DNA of 64,000 nucleotides from Clostridia bacterium. GTDB taxonomy: Bacteria; Bacillota_A; Clostridia; Christensenellales; Aristaeellaceae. The notes under the pieces are model-generated. The model was given only the letters and a program-made list of their open reading frames with translations. It did no database searches and was not told the DNA's origin. Of this stretch, positions 41,973-49,785 are shown piece by piece. Position 1 is the first letter of the stretch, and every line of letters starts with the position of its first letter. The stretch spans positions 1-64,000 of the forward strand of contig JAFXSH010000060.1 in assembly GCA_017525805.1 (NCBI GenBank), in the 5' to 3' direction. Made by a program: the position numbers and the translations under genes.

Positions 41973-43355
41973 ATGCGCGCCACCGATATGACCCGGGGGA
42001 AACCGGCCCGGCTGATCATGGCATTCGCCCTGCCCATGATGGCGGGCAATATCTGCCAGCAGCTGTATACCATCGTGGACGCGGCCTTCGTGGGCCGCTT
42101 CGCGGGGATCGACGCCCTGGCGGCGGTGGGCGCGGCGGACTGGCTGTGCTGGCTGTTTTTGGGCGTGGTCATGGGATTTACCCAAGGCTTTTCCGTGCTC
42201 ATTTCCCAGCGGTTCGGGGCGCGGGACGAAAGCGGCGTCCGAAAGGCGGCGGCCCAGTCCGTGCTGCTGACGGCGCTGATCTCCCTCGGTGTGATCGTTT
42301 TGAGCCAATCGTTCATGGTGCCCATACTGCGAGGGCTGCATACCCCCGATGATATCCTGCCCCAGGCGGTGCTGTATCTGCGGATCATCCTATGCGGCGT
42401 GCCCATTTACGCGGCGTATAATGTGATGGCTTCCATGCTGCGGGCGGTGGGCGATTCCAAAACGCCGCTGCTTGCCATGCTGATCGCGTCCCTGGTGAAT
42501 ATCGCCCTGGACGGGCTTTTCGTGATCGTGTTCCGGTGGGGCGTGGCGGGGGCCGCGGCGGCTACCCTGATCGCCCAGGGGAGCGCCGCCCTGTACTGCC
42601 TGAAACTGGTGCGCCGTATGCCCGCGCTGCGCTTCGGGCGGGAGGATTTGAAATGGGACAGCGCTTTGGCCCGCCGCCTGGTTTTCTTAGGGTCGCCTAC
42701 GGCGGCGCAGAACGTGATCATCGGCCTGGGCGGCATCGTGGTGCAGCGGGTGATCAACGGTTACGGCAGCGTGTTCATCGCGGGCTTTACCGCTACCAAT
42801 AAGCTGTACGGCATCATGGAAATGGCGGCGGTTTCCTACGGCGCGGCCATCGCCGCCTACGCGGGGCAGAATTACGGGGCCGGAAATAAGGGAAGGCTGA
42901 AAAACGGCGTGCGATCCGGGGTGATCATGGCCCTGGTCACCTCCTGCGCCATCGCGCTTTCGTTGTTCCTGTTAGGGCGTCCGGTGCTTTCCCTGTTCGT
43001 GGACCCGGAAGCCGCCCAGCGGGAGGAAGTGCTCATGGTGGCCCTGCGCTATCTCCGTTTCATGCTGGCGGGGCTGTTCATCCTGTATCTGCTGTATGTA
43101 TACCGCAGCGCTTTGCAGGGCATGGGGGACACGGTGACGCCCATGCTGTCCGGCGGCGCGGAAATGGTCATGCGCATTGGGGTGGCGCTGCTGCTGCCTG
43201 TGTGGCTTGGGCAGGACGGCATTTTCTTCGCCGAGCCCGCCGCATGGCTGGGGGCGGAAGTGCTGCTCATGATCACCTATTATCGAAAAATCCGTCGATT
43301 GACGTTTCAGGAGGAAGCAAATGGATTTTGTCGCCATTCTCGCAAAGGAATTTAA
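41973..43355 (+). CDS. MATE family efflux transporter
   Basis: A 460-residue protein with about 12 membrane helices in two homologous halves. The ATG at 41973 follows CGGAGG by six bases. The start T-R-G-K-P-A-R-L-I-M-A-F-A-L-P-M-M-A-G-N and the D-A-A-F-V-G-R segment are typical of DinF/NorM-type MATE proteins. Substrate unknown; such pumps export drugs or metabolites using ion gradients. Its last 35 bases overlap the start of tex, so the two are likely cotranscribed. Confidence 0.9.
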   Translation: MRATDMTRGKPARLIMAFALPMMAGNICQQLYTIVDAAFVGRFAGIDALAAVGAADWLCWLFLGVVMGFTQGFSVLISQRFGARDESGVRKAAAQSVLLTALISLGVIVLSQSFMVPILRGLHTPDDILPQAVLYLRIILCGVPIYAAYNVMASMLRAVGDSKTPLLAMLIASLVNIALDGLFVIVFRWGVAGAAAATLIAQGSAALYCLKLVRRMPALRFGREDLKWDSALARRLVFLGSPTAAQNVIIGLGGIVVQRVINGYGSVFIAGFTATNKLYGIMEMAAVSYGAAIAAYAGQNYGAGNKGRLKNGVRSGVIMALVTSCAIALSLFLLGRPVLSLFVDPEAAQREEVLMVALRYLRFMLAGLFILYLLYVYRSALQGMGDTVTPMLSGGAEMVMRIGVALLLPVWLGQDGIFFAEPAAWLGAEVLLMITYYRKIRRLTFQEEANGFCRHSRKGI

Positions 43356-45471
43356 TTTGAGGCCGGAGCACGTGCGGGCCGTGATCGAAATGCTCGACGC
43401 GGGGAATACCATCCCATTTATCGCCCGCTACCGCAAGGAAAAAACCGGCTCCATGGACGATCAGACGCTCCGCGATTTAGCGGAACGCCTGGAATACCTG
43501 CGCAACTTGGAAAAGCGCCGGGAAGAAATCGTCAAGGCCCTGGAAGAACAGGGCGTGCTGACGGACGAGCTGACGCTGGCTTTGCAGAAAGCCCAGACCT
43601 TAGCCGAATTGGAGGACATTTACCGCCCCTTCCGGCCCAAGCGGCGCACCCGCGCCACCATCGCCAAGGAACGGGGCCTGGAACCCCTGGCCCTGTGGCT
43701 GCTGCTGCAATTGCCCAAGGGGGACGTGCAGGCCGAAGCGGAAAAGTACGTCGATCCCGAAAAGGAAGTGCCGGACGCCGAAAGCGCTTTGGCTGGCGCA
43801 CGGGACATTTTGGCCGAACAGGTCAGCGACGACGCGGCCCTGCGCAAGGAGATCAGGGAAATGCTGCTGCGGGAAGGCGTGGTTGAAACCAAAGCCGCCA
43901 AGGAAGAGGACAGCGTGTACGGCATGTACTACGATTACAAGGAGCCGGTGCCCAAAATGGCGGCCCACCGCATCCTGGCCATCAACCGGGGCGAGCGGGA
44001 AGAATTTTTGAAGGTGGCCCTCATCGCCCCGGAAGGCAAGGCGGAGCTTGCTGTGCGGAACGCGTTCGTCCGGGGTCACGCCCCCGCCTCCGAGCAGGTG
44101 GCTTTGGCCTGCGACGACGCCTGGGAACGGCTTCTGTTCCCTTCTTTGGAACGGGAAATCCGCAATGAACTCACCGACCGGGCCAACGTGCAGGCGATCC
44201 ACGTGTTTTCCCAGAACCTGCATCAATTGCTCATGCAGCCTCCCATCAAGGGCAAGGTCACCCTGGGCGTGGACCCCGGCTTCCGCACCGGTTGCAAATT
44301 AGCGGTCATTGACGAAAACGGCAAGGTGCTGGACACCGGCGTGGGCCATTTTACCCTGCCGGGGGCGGAGGCGGGGAAGGCCGCCGCGGCCAAGCTGATC
44401 AAAGGTTTCGTGAAAAAGTACGGGATCACCGCCATCGCCATCGGCAACGGCACCGCCAGCCGGGAAAGCGAGCAGTTCATCGTGTCATTGCTGCCCGAGC
44501 TCCCCGGCGTGGCCTACATGATCGTCAGTGAGGCCGGAGCCTCCGTGTATTCTGCCAGCAAATTAGCGGCGGCGGAATTTCCCGATTTCGACGTGACCCA
44601 GCGCAGCGCCGTTTCCATCGCCCGGCGCATGCAGGACCCGCTTGCGGAGCTGGTCAAGATCGACCCCAAAGCCATTGGCGTGGGCCAGTATCAGCACGAT
44701 TTGAAACAGAATGAGCTGACCGCCGCCCTGGACGGCGTGGTGGAGCAGTGCGTGAACGCCGTGGGCGTGGAGGTCTCCACCGCTTCCGCCGAACTGCTCT
44801 CCCACGTGGCGGGCATCGGCCCGGCCTTAGCGAAGAATATCGTGACCTACCGGGAGGAAAACGGCATTCCTTCCCGCGCCGCCCTGAAAAAAGTGCCCAA
44901 GCTGGGCCCCAAAGCCTTTGAGCAGTGCGCGGGCTTCCTGCGGGTGATGGACAGCAAAAACCCCTTGGACGCCACCGCCGTCCACCCGGAAAGCTACGAC
45001 GCCGCAAAGCAGGTGCTCGCCACCTTGGGCTATGAAGCCAGGGACGTGAAAAACGGCGGCCTGCCGGGCATCGCCCTGAAAGCCAAAGAATACGGGGTGG
45101 AAAAGTTAGCCAAGGAATTGGACATCGGCCTTCCCACCCTGAACGATATTCTGTCCGAATTGCAAAAGCCCGGCCGCGACCCCCGCGACGAGCTGCCCAA
45201 GCCTGTTCTGCGCACCGACGTGCTGGATATGAAGGACCTGCAGCCCGGCATGGAGCTCACCGGCACCGTGCGCAACGTGATCGATTTCGGCGCGTTCGTG
45301 GACATTGGCGTGCATCAGGACGGTCTGGTGCATATCTCCCGCATGGCCGACCGCTTCATCAAGCACCCCTCCGAGGTGGTAAAAGTGGGCGATATCGTGA
45401 AGGTCTGGGTGGTCAGCGTGGACGAAAAGAAAAAGCGCATCGCCCTGACCATGGTGAAGGGAAGGACATGA
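43321..45471 (+). CDS. tex: Tex-like RNA-binding transcription accessory protein
   Basis: A 716-residue protein of normal Tex length. The N-terminal helical domain has I-P-F-I-A-R-Y-R-K-E-K-T-G; the YqgF-like nuclease fold begins V-D-P-G-F-R-T-G-C-K; helix-hairpin-helix repeats follow (S-H-V-A-G-I-G-P-A-L-A near 500); the last 75 residues are an S1 domain (G-T-V-R-N-V-I-D-F-G-A-F-V-D). Tex binds RNA and polymerase. GGAGG lies eight bases before the ATG, inside the MATE gene. Confidence 0.95.
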   Translation: MDFVAILAKEFNLRPEHVRAVIEMLDAGNTIPFIARYRKEKTGSMDDQTLRDLAERLEYLRNLEKRREEIVKALEEQGVLTDELTLALQKAQTLAELEDIYRPFRPKRRTRATIAKERGLEPLALWLLLQLPKGDVQAEAEKYVDPEKEVPDAESALAGARDILAEQVSDDAALRKEIREMLLREGVVETKAAKEEDSVYGMYYDYKEPVPKMAAHRILAINRGEREEFLKVALIAPEGKAELAVRNAFVRGHAPASEQVALACDDAWERLLFPSLEREIRNELTDRANVQAIHVFSQNLHQLLMQPPIKGKVTLGVDPGFRTGCKLAVIDENGKVLDTGVGHFTLPGAEAGKAAAAKLIKGFVKKYGITAIAIGNGTASRESEQFIVSLLPELPGVAYMIVSEAGASVYSASKLAAAEFPDFDVTQRSAVSIARRMQDPLAELVKIDPKAIGVGQYQHDLKQNELTAALDGVVEQCVNAVGVEVSTASAELLSHVAGIGPALAKNIVTYREENGIPSRAALKKVPKLGPKAFEQCAGFLRVMDSKNPLDATAVHPESYDAAKQVLATLGYEARDVKNGGLPGIALKAKEYGVEKLAKELDIGLPTLNDILSELQKPGRDPRDELPKPVLRTDVLDMKDLQPGMELTGTVRNVIDFGAFVDIGVHQDGLVHISRMADRFIKHPSEVVKVGDIVKVWVVSVDEKKKRIALTMVKGRT

Positions 45472-45476
45472 AACGA

Positions 45477-45523
45477 AACTGGGGGAAACCGCTCTTTGTA
45501 CCCAAAGCGCGGTTTCCCCCAGT
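45477..45523. repeat. Hairpin repeat, copy 3
   Basis: AACTGGGGGAAACCGC at 45477-45492 pairs perfectly with 45508-45523; the interior continues with CTTTG/CAAAG after one mismatch. It lies six bases after the tex stop. Its tail sequence, next to the hairpin in copies 1 and 2, is found only beyond 45631, separated by the 107-base element. Confidence 0.75.
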
Positions 45524-45524
45524 T

Positions 45525-45631
45525 CCGCGACCTCAATAGTCGCAACTCCGCTTCATGCGGAGATTGCTCCTTTTCGGTCGATCTCACCGCCGATTTGATT
45601 TCCGCCACTGGCGGAAATCGGCGGTTCGTCC
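45525..45631 (-). repeat. Structured 107-base intergenic repeat, copy A
   Basis: On the minus strand this element aligns over its whole length with 52276-52379. It contains a cruciform CCGCCGATTT...AAATCGGCGG enclosing CCGCC-AGT-GGCGG, and a second hairpin CTCCGC/GCGGAG. In copy B both outer stems differ in sequence but remain paired. The tail of the hairpin repeat (AGAAAGCTATA, 45643-45653) follows. Confidence 0.75.
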
Positions 45632-45660
45632 CCCTTTCCGAGAAAGCTATAAGGGGGTAG

Positions 45661-45700
45661 ATAATATATGTGCATTATTTGTTATATGACGATATATTAT
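45661..45700. promoter_or_regulatory. Inverted repeat before murG
   Basis: ATAATATAT at 45661-45669 is matched by ATATATTAT at 45692-45700. The AT-rich block, with TATATT and TATTAT boxes, probably contains the murG promoter, but I cannot place a convincing -35. Confidence 0.35.
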
Positions 45701-45729
45701 AAGACTGGGATGTGAAGGAGGAAATGAGA

Positions 45730-46797
45730 TTGAAGCGCATCGTATTGACCGGCGGCGGCACGGCGGGACACGTGACGCCCCACATGGCGATATTGCCCCA
45801 TTTGCTGAAAGAAGGCTATGATATTCACTATATCGGCACGGAAAACGGCATCGAGCGTCAGATGATGGATCTGCCGGGCGTTACCTATCACGCGGTGAAA
45901 AGCGGCAAGCTGCGCCGGTATTTCGACTGGCAGAACTTCATCGATCCCTTCCGGGTGGTCCATGGGGCCTTCCAGTCTGCCCGGCTCATGGGCAAGCTCA
46001 AGCCCGACGTGTGCTTTTCCAAGGGCGGTTTCGTGTCCGTGCCGGTGGTGGTGGGCGCGTGGCTCCATAAGGTGCCCGTGGTCTGCCACGAAAGCGACCT
46101 GACCCCGGGCTTGGCCAATAAGATTTGTTCCAAATTCGCCCGGCGCGTGGCGACGACCTTCCCGGAGTGCGCCAAGGCCCTGGGAGAAAAGGGCGTGTTC
46201 ACCGGCACGCCCATGCGGCCCGAACTGTTTTCCGGCACGCGGGAAAAGGGTTTGAAGCTCACAGGGTTTTCGGGCAACAAGCCCATTTTGATGATGATGG
46301 GCGGTTCCATCGGGGCCCAGAAGGTGAACGAGGCCCTTCGCGCCGCCCTGCCCAAGCTCCTGGAAACCATGGACGTGCTGCACCTGACTGGAAAGGGCAA
46401 CTTAGATGAAAGCCTGAACGCTCTGCCGGGTTACAAGCAGTTTGAATTCCTCTCCGGCGACCTGCCCGACGCCCTGGCCTGCGCCGACCTGGTGCTCTCC
46501 CGGGCGGGCAGCAACGCCATCTGCGAATTTCAGGCCCTGAAAAAGCCTATGCTGTTGGTGCCCTATCCCAAGGGGGCCAGCCGGGGCGACCAGATTTTAA
46601 ACGCCGAATCCTTCCGCCAACGGGGCTTGTGCCATGTGCTTGCCCAAGAGAACATGACCGCCGACACCCTGTACGACGCCATTCTGGAACTGCAAAAGGA
46701 CAAGGATAACCTGATCCGAAACCTCACCCAGGCCCCGCCCGCCGACGGCACCCTGCCTGTGCTCAAGCTGATCCACGAAGCGGAAAAAAAAGCGTGA
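45730..46797 (+). CDS. murG: UDP-GlcNAc:lipid-linked MurNAc-pentapeptide GlcNAc transferase
   Basis: Forms lipid II on the inner membrane face. TTG 45730 is preferred because AAGGAGG (45715-45721) is eight bases upstream and the product then begins M-K-R-I-V-L-T-G-G-G-T-A-G-H-V-T-P-H, the normal MurG start; ATG 45724 is only two bases from that site. The GT28 donor motifs M-M-G-G-S-I-G-A-Q and S-R-A-G-S-N-A-I-C-E-F are present near residues 190 and 258. The 355 residues are normal. It stands apart from other mur genes. Confidence 0.95.
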   Translation: MKRIVLTGGGTAGHVTPHMAILPHLLKEGYDIHYIGTENGIERQMMDLPGVTYHAVKSGKLRRYFDWQNFIDPFRVVHGAFQSARLMGKLKPDVCFSKGGFVSVPVVVGAWLHKVPVVCHESDLTPGLANKICSKFARRVATTFPECAKALGEKGVFTGTPMRPELFSGTREKGLKLTGFSGNKPILMMMGGSIGAQKVNEALRAALPKLLETMDVLHLTGKGNLDESLNALPGYKQFEFLSGDLPDALACADLVLSRAGSNAICEFQALKKPMLLVPYPKGASRGDQILNAESFRQRGLCHVLAQENMTADTLYDAILELQKDKDNLIRNLTQAPPADGTLPVLKLIHEAEKKA

Positions 46798-46815
46798 GCG
46801 TATAACCAAATCGCT

Positions 46816-46850
46816 GAAAGCCTTTCCCCAAACGGAGGGGCTTTTTCTTG
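46816..46850 (+). terminator. Terminator after murG
   Basis: GAAAGCCTTTCCCC, a seven-base loop and GGGGCTTTTTC form a hairpin with imperfect base and a T5 run, 19 bases after the murG stop. Confidence 0.6.
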
Positions 46851-46905
46851 TGTATAGTTTTTCTTCCTTCCGTGCATGCTGAATCCTGAAAGGAAGGGAT
46901 CACTT

Positions 46906-47145
46906 GTGCGGAAACTGCGGATGCTTGCGGGCGTGTTGTCCCTGTTGTTGGTTCTGGGAATGGCGGGCGGGGCGCTGGGAGAGTATCGCCGGACAGGGGA
47001 GGGAAAATCCGCCTTGTGGGGCGTGATGTACAAAGACGCTCTGCTTTTGGCAAAAGCGGACGGGGAAATGCCGGAGGATGAAACAGAAGTGGTGTTCATC
47101 TGGCCCCTGTGGGACTGGCTGATGCGCTTTTTGGGCATTCAATGA
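46906..47145 (+). CDS. Small exported or membrane-anchored protein
   Basis: The GTG at 46906 follows AAGGAAGGG by six bases and opens a 79-residue protein with Arg/Lys at its start and a hydrophobic helix at about 7-29 ending G-A-L-G, as in a signal peptide. The mature part is acidic and ends in the aromatic segment W-P-L-W-D-W-L-M-R-F-L-G. No family recognised. A longer reading from ATG 46876 lacks a ribosome site. Confidence 0.55.
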   Translation: MRKLRMLAGVLSLLLVLGMAGGALGEYRRTGEGKSALWGVMYKDALLLAKADGEMPEDETEVVFIWPLWDWLMRFLGIQ

Positions 47146-47156
47146 TTTTTTCCCGC

Positions 47157-47185
47157 TTGCTTTTCCGGGACCCATGCTTTATCAT
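47157..47185 (+). promoter_or_regulatory. Promoter of the U32 gene
   Basis: TTGCTT at 47157-47162 and TATCAT at 47180-47185, 17 bases apart, lie just upstream of the CTGGAGG ribosome site of the next gene. Confidence 0.6.
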
Positions 47186-47216
47186 GAGAGGGTAAAACGG
47201 AAACCTGGAGGAAAGC

Positions 47217-48440
47217 ATGGCTTTACCGGAATTGCTTGCTCCCGCGGGGGGCATGGCCCAATTGAAGGCCGCGCTGCGCTTTGGGGCGGACGCGGTGTAC
47301 GGCGCGCTGCCGACATTTGGCCTTCGGGCCTTTGCGGGGAATTTTACCTGGGAAGAACTGGAACAGGCCCTATCCCTGGTTCACAGCCAGGGAAAGAAAT
47401 TCTATCTGACCCTGAACATCCTGCCTTATGAGGACGAATTGCCCGCCCTGATCGATACGGCCCGCCGGGCCGAGAAAATGGGCGTGGACGCGGCGCTGGT
47501 GAGCGATTTGGGCGCCTTCCTGGCTCTGCGGCGGGAAGTGCCGGACCTCAAGCTGCATATCAGCACCCAGGCCAACACCTTGAACGCCGAGGCCGCCCGA
47601 TTCTATTATGACCAAGGGGCCGAAAGGATCGTACTGGCCAGGGAGCTGTCCCTCGCCCGCATCGCCGCCCTGCGTGAAAAACTGCCCCCTGCCCTGGAAA
47701 TCGAAGCTTTCGTTCACGGGGCTATGTGCATGAGCTATTCGGGCCGGTGCATGCTGTCCGACCATTTGACGGGCCGGGGCGGCAACCGGGGGGCCTGCGC
47801 CCAGCCCTGCCGGTGGGAATACGCCTTGGTGGAGAAGAAACGCCCCGGCGAATATTGGCCCATCGAGGAAGATGCGCGGGGCACTTACCTTTTGTCCGCT
47901 TATGATCTGAACATGCTGTCTCACCTGCCGGAACTGATTCGGGCGGGTGTTGCAAGCCTCAAAATCGAAGGACGCATGAAAACGGAATATTACGTGGCTA
48001 CCGTGGTAGGGGCTTACCGCCGGGCGCTGAACGCCCTTAAGGAAAGCGAGGAAGCCTATCGCAATCTGCTGCCGGAATTGGAAGGGGAGCTGCGTAAGGC
48101 CAGCCACCGAGACTTCAACACAGGCTTTTATTTCGGCGCTCCCCAGCCAGCCGCCGGGGCGGCGGGCTTCACCCAGGAAATGGAGTATGTGGCCCGGGTG
48201 GAGGAATGGAAAGACGGCGTTGCCACCCTGTATGTGAAAAACCGTTTCTATGTGGGCGATACCCTGGATTTATTGCGCCCCCAGGGCCCCGTATCCTTCC
48301 CGGTGGAAAGCATCACGCTTTGCGATACCGGGGGAAGGGTCGATACCGTGTCCATCGCCGGGCAGCGGGTGCTGATCCCTTCGCCCTTGGCAGCGGAAGG
48401 GGATTTCCTGCGGGGGCCCAATCGAAACCACCGTGCATAA
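47217..48440 (+). CDS. Peptidase U32 family protein (probable tRNA hydroxylation enzyme)
   Basis: A 407-residue protein with a TIM-barrel start E-L-L-A-P-A-G (4-10) and G-A-D-A-V-Y-G. The U32 signature E-A-F-V-H-G-A-M-C-M-S-Y-S-G-R-C lies at about 162-177 and is followed by G-N-R-G-A-C-A-Q-P-C-R; these cysteines likely hold an iron-sulphur cluster. Relatives TrhP (YegQ) make 5-hydroxyuridine in tRNA, and RlhA modifies 23S rRNA; collagenase activity is an older label. At 407 residues it resembles TrhP more than the longer RlhA. CTGGAGG lies about nine bases before the ATG. Confidence 0.87.
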   Translation: MALPELLAPAGGMAQLKAALRFGADAVYGALPTFGLRAFAGNFTWEELEQALSLVHSQGKKFYLTLNILPYEDELPALIDTARRAEKMGVDAALVSDLGAFLALRREVPDLKLHISTQANTLNAEAARFYYDQGAERIVLARELSLARIAALREKLPPALEIEAFVHGAMCMSYSGRCMLSDHLTGRGGNRGACAQPCRWEYALVEKKRPGEYWPIEEDARGTYLLSAYDLNMLSHLPELIRAGVASLKIEGRMKTEYYVATVVGAYRRALNALKESEEAYRNLLPELEGELRKASHRDFNTGFYFGAPQPAAGAAGFTQEMEYVARVEEWKDGVATLYVKNRFYVGDTLDLLRPQGPVSFPVESITLCDTGGRVDTVSIAGQRVLIPSPLAAEGDFLRGPNRNHRA

Positions 48441-48456
48441 AAATGATATCGCGTTC

Positions 48457-48485
48457 TTGCGCGGCGTTCTTCCTTGTGGTATCAT
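48457..48485 (+). promoter_or_regulatory. Promoter of the XRE gene
   Basis: TTGCGC at 48457-48462 and TATCAT at 48480-48485 with a 17-base spacer; about 30 bases before the start codon. Confidence 0.65.
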
Positions 48486-48514
48486 GAAAGAAAAACGAAA
48501 AGAGGCGTTTTCAT

Positions 48515-48997
48515 ATGGCACAGAAGAAGGTAGGGGAACTGATCAAGGAAGCCCGCGCCAAAAAGGGCTTGAGCCAGGAAAAGCTGGCCGGGATGGTGGA
48601 AGGACTGTCCGCTTCTGAGCTGAGCAAAGCGGAGCGGGGCGAAAAGGACCTGACCGCCGAGGAATTGAAGGCCATCGCCAAAATCTGCGGCGTTACCCAG
48701 AAATCCCTGCTGGAGGCGGCGGGATTGACCACCGCGTCCAAGACTTCCTCGTCCTCGGCTAAAAAGCCCTCCACTTCCACGTCTGCCGCCAAAAAGCCTT
48801 CAACCGCCGCCAGCGGTGAAAAGCTGACCGCTACGGAAAAGAAATTTTTAGAATTGTACCGCGCGGCCAGCAGCGCCACCCGGAAAGACGCCGAAGCGGT
48901 GCTCAAGGGCACCAAGAAGGTGCAGGAGGAGGATAGTCTGGTGGGCAGCCTGCTGGGCGGAGCCCTGGAAGCGCTGACAGGACTGGGGAAAAAGTAA
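48515..48997 (+). CDS. XRE-family helix-turn-helix regulator
   Basis: A 160-residue cytoplasmic DNA-binding protein. Residues 6-66 form an HTH_3 domain (G-L-S-Q-E-K-L-A, then S-A-S-E-L-S-K-A-E-R-G-E). A Ser/Thr/Ala/Lys-rich linker with two K-K-P-S-T repeats (about 78-95) leads to a helical C-terminal segment, K-L-T-A-T-E-K-K-F-L-E-L-Y-R-A, probably for dimerisation. GAGGCG lies eight bases before the ATG. It has its own promoter and terminator, so its targets are elsewhere or itself. Confidence 0.87.
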   Translation: MAQKKVGELIKEARAKKGLSQEKLAGMVEGLSASELSKAERGEKDLTAEELKAIAKICGVTQKSLLEAAGLTTASKTSSSSAKKPSTSTSAAKKPSTAASGEKLTATEKKFLELYRAASSATRKDAEAVLKGTKKVQEEDSLVGSLLGGALEALTGLGKK

Positions 48998-49010
48998 AAA
49001 AGCGTGAATG

Positions 49011-49038
49011 GCCCTGTCCTTTCCTGGGGCAGGGTTTT
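49011..49038 (+). terminator. Terminator after the XRE gene
   Basis: CCCTG at 49012-49016 pairs with CAGGG at 49030-49034, with further partial pairing inside; T5 follows at 49035-49039. Confidence 0.7.
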
Positions 49039-49059
49039 TCATTCAGCGGAGGAAAATGC

Positions 49060-49785
49060 ATGCGTGTGATGGATCACTCGGAAACCGGCCTGCCGCCGCC
49101 CGCCCGGCCTTTGGCCCCTCTGAACGGCACGGCTCCCGTGGAAATTGCCTCGGAACACGGGATGGATTTATATATCGACGGTCGCTTCGTCCTGCATATG
49201 GTGTGCACGCCGGAGCATTTGACGGAGCTGACGGCGGGGCATTTGGTCACGGAGGGCTGGGTGCGGAACAGAGACGGTATCCGCTCCATCGAAATCGGGG
49301 CCGGGGGTTTTCGTGCCGATGTGGGGCTGGAAAATGGCCTCGCCATGCCAGAAGAAACGCCCGCCGTCACAGCTCAACCATGGGAGGAAAACTGGCTGCG
49401 CCGGGCGGCGGAGCGCATGCGGGGAGAAGAACCGCTGTACGCCCGCACCCACGCGGCCCATGCCTGTTACTTAGGCCGGGGGGACGAGCTTTTGTGCTGC
49501 CGGGAGGATATCGGCAGGCACAACGCCATCGATAAGGCCGTGGGCTATGCGCTGATCAAGGGGATCGACCGGGGGAAGTGCTATCTGTTCACCACCGGCC
49601 GCATGCCCGCTGATATGGTGCTGAAAGCCGCCCGAGCGGGCATCCCTCTGCTGGCCTCCAAAACTTACCCTACCGATGAGGGAATCGCCCTGGCAAACCG
49701 CGCGGGCGTGACCCTGGTCACCCTCCGGCCCGACGGATCCCTGCTGATTTGGACGAACGGGACAGAAAGGAAGAATTGTACATGA
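49060..49785 (+). CDS. fdhD: FdhD-like sulfurtransferase lacking the CxxC motif
   Basis: A 241-residue protein. FdhD passes sulphur to the molybdenum/tungsten cofactor of formate dehydrogenase. The C-terminal core has A-R-T-H-A-A-H-A, C-C-R-E-D-I-G-R-H-N-A-I-D-K-A-V-G and a T-T-G-R-M-P-A-D-M-V segment, all diagnostic. The family's Cys-x-x-Cys loop before that core is absent: residues 107-125 run straight into the H-A-A motif. No formate dehydrogenase gene is in the window. GGAGG is seven bases before the ATG. Its stop overlaps the GH3 start by four bases, an unexpected pairing. Confidence 0.82.
   Translation: MRVMDHSETGLPPPARPLAPLNGTAPVEIASEHGMDLYIDGRFVLHMVCTPEHLTELTAGHLVTEGWVRNRDGIRSIEIGAGGFRADVGLENGLAMPEETPAVTAQPWEENWLRRAAERMRGEEPLYARTHAAHACYLGRGDELLCCREDIGRHNAIDKAVGYALIKGIDRGKCYLFTTGRMPADMVLKAARAGIPLLASKTYPTDEGIALANRAGVTLVTLRPDGSLLIWTNGTERKNCT

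Noticed and set aside
45315..45608. 97-codon minus-strand frame and a similar 72-codon frame at 52299 that resemble each other
   Set aside because: Their similarity comes from the structured DNA repeat they span; base changes preserve stems rather than protein sequence.
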